Part shown: piece by piece, positions 37,867 to 38,741 of the stretch
Layout: each line of letters starts with the position of its first letter
Position numbering within the stretch: position 1 is the first letter of the stretch
Assembly (NCBI GenBank): GCA_016125275.1
Contig: WGMB01000002.1
Coordinates: forward strand, 214,490 to 253,230
Length of the DNA: 38,741 bases
Reading direction: 5' to 3'
Origin: Acidobacteriota bacterium
GTDB lineage: Bacteria > Acidobacteriota > Terriglobia > Bryobacterales > UBA6623
Program-made: the position numbers and the translations under genes
The notes under the pieces: generated by a model
Databases searched by the model: none
Seen by the model: the letters and a program-made list of their open reading frames with translations, nothing else
What the model was told of the DNA's origin: nothing

Positions 37867-38741
37867 ATGCGCTCTATCGCGTCCGTCGGGTGCGTGGCAC
37901 TCTTTGTATTTTCGGGGCTCGCCTCCGCCGTTGATTGGGAACCCATCGATCCCGCGCTCCTTTCGCTGCAGAAACCCAAGATCGATCCCGACGCGGATGC
38001 TGAAGCCGTGTTCTGGAAAGTCTGGCTCGCCGACAAGATGCAAGGCGACATGCCCCAGACCTTCGAGCAGCACTACGTTCGCCTGAAGATCTTCACCGAC
38101 CGAGGGGTCGAGAACCACACCACCGTGGATCTGGCCTCGGTCCGCAAGACTCGCATCGACACCGTCCGCGGCCGCACCATCAAGCCCGACGGCCGCATCG
38201 TGGAGCTCGAGAAGGCGACGGTCTTCGAGCGCGACGTGGTCAAGGCCGGCGACGTGCGCGTCCGCATGCGGTCGTTTTCGATGCCGAACGTAGAGGTCGG
38301 CGACGTCATCGAGTACCAGTGGCGCGAGGTACGCGACAATTCCTTCGCCAACTACAAACGGCTGTACTTCCAACGCGATATTCCCAGTTGGCTGATCACG
38401 TACTACGTGATGCCGTCGCAGTTCGCCATCCAGTGGGGCTACACCATGCGGAGCCAGAGCTTCAACTGCGAGCATTCGGGATTCAACCGCGAGCCGAACG
38501 GATATTTCGAGACGCATGTAGAGAATGTGCCCGCATTTCGCGAGGAACCCTACATGCCCCCGGAGGACCAGGTGCGCTCGTGGTTGCTGCTGTACTATGC
38601 CGAGCGCGGCGACGAGAAGCCCGAGAAATTCTGGAATTCTCACGGCAAGGAGCTCTACAGCCAGTACCAAAAGGATATGAAACCGGACGGCGCCGTCAAG
38701 AAGGCCGCCGCCGAGATCATGGACGCCTCCGATTCCGCCGA
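37867..38741 (+). CDS. DUF3857/transglutaminase-like exported protein (5' part)
   Basis: The first 291 codons of an exported protein continuing past the window. The ATG follows GGAGGAAAGG and gives a signal peptide (MRSIASVGCVALFVFSGLASA). The body matches DUF3857, the N-terminal domain of large secreted transglutaminase-like proteins: LADKMQGDMPQTFEQHYVR, TVRGRTIKPDGRIVELE, MPNVEVGDVIEYQWREVRD and LYFQRDIPSWLITYYVMP. The transglutaminase core with its Cys-His-Asp triad would lie beyond the right edge. Role unknown; relatives may process or cross-link envelope peptides. Confidence 0.85.
   Translation, partial: MRSIASVGCVALFVFSGLASAVDWEPIDPALLSLQKPKIDPDADAEAVFWKVWLADKMQGDMPQTFEQHYVRLKIFTDRGVENHTTVDLASVRKTRIDTVRGRTIKPDGRIVELEKATVFERDVVKAGDVRVRMRSFSMPNVEVGDVIEYQWREVRDNSFANYKRLYFQRDIPSWLITYYVMPSQFAIQWGYTMRSQSFNCEHSGFNREPNGYFETHVENVPAFREEPYMPPEDQVRSWLLLYYAERGDEKPEKFWNSHGKELYSQYQKDMKPDGAVKKAAAEIMDASDSA

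Noticed and set aside
1-38741. tRNA, rRNA, CRISPR arrays, transposases, phage genes
   Set aside because: I looked for these on both strands and found no spaced direct repeats, transposase motifs or tRNA-like cloverleaf with a TTCRA loop; a tRNAscan/Infernal run would be decisive.

Overview
The window is about 38.7 kb of GC-rich, densely coding bacterial DNA with gene order on both strands. It looks like the chromosome of a diderm Acidobacteriota, probably close to Solibacter/Bryobacter (Bryobacteraceae). The evidence is a protein carrying the Solibacter-type repeat domain (TIGR03437-like) at 19815-21452, several Tat-exported Gfo/Idh/MocA, aldo/keto-reductase and amidohydrolase enzymes, a TonB receptor and lipopolysaccharide core genes. 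The lineage is inferred from protein style only; there is no rRNA, and I saw no tRNA, CRISPR array, insertion sequence or phage gene. Both ends are cut inside genes: a di-heme peroxidase on the left and a DUF3857 protein on the right.

1-3748: a small metal/redox locus. A MbnH/MauG-type di-heme peroxidase and a cysteine-less SUOX-fold protein run leftward, and a TonB-dependent receptor diverges from them only 20 bp away. 3810-5311: RidA and a D-serine dehydratase/D-threonine aldolase-type PLP enzyme, a likely toxic-enamine pair. 5529-9530: a 1333-residue membrane GGDEF-EAL protein with CHASE-like and PAS sensors. 9531-10400: a 0.6-kb non-coding stretch rich in inverted repeats, then a complete tiny transcription unit (promoter, 5' leader, Shine-Dalgarno, 40-codon ORF, intrinsic terminator) and a long palindrome. 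10401-11722: two overlapping genes for an unrecognised 7-TM protein and a membrane-anchored partner.

11723-13561: a tandem palindrome and a terminator-like hairpin ending 9 nt before cbiM, then cbiM, a cbiL/nikL-like gene and cbiQ of a Co/Ni ECF transporter, without an ATPase gene. 13613-16761: a hypothetical protein, aspartokinase, a 69-residue hydrophilic protein and a secreted subclass-B3-like metallo-beta-lactamase with Gln in place of the first zinc histidine. 16784-18199: a heme-oxygenase-like di-iron enzyme and an acyltransferase-like partner. 18436-25328: Gfo/Idh oxidoreductase, TIGR03437-like surface protein, LolA-like secreted protein, myo-inositol oxygenase, a lysine-rich secreted mini-protein, a Tat aldo/keto reductase and a MaoC dehydratase.

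25351-29542: a polytopic TPR glycosyltransferase-like protein, a GT4 glycosyltransferase, another aldo/keto reductase and a small AT-hook-like protein. 29570-31478: a SoxC-like molybdoenzyme and a secreted protein. 31494-34954: a single-ORF WaaA-LpxK fusion translationally coupled to WaaF, joining lipid A phosphorylation, Kdo addition and heptose addition. 34987-38741: a beta-propeller glycosidase-like protein, a Tat amidohydrolase and the start of a DUF3857 protein. Several genes (1526, 15907, 22660, 34987) have a -10-like box 6-9 nt before the start codon and no Shine-Dalgarno, which suggests leaderless mRNAs.
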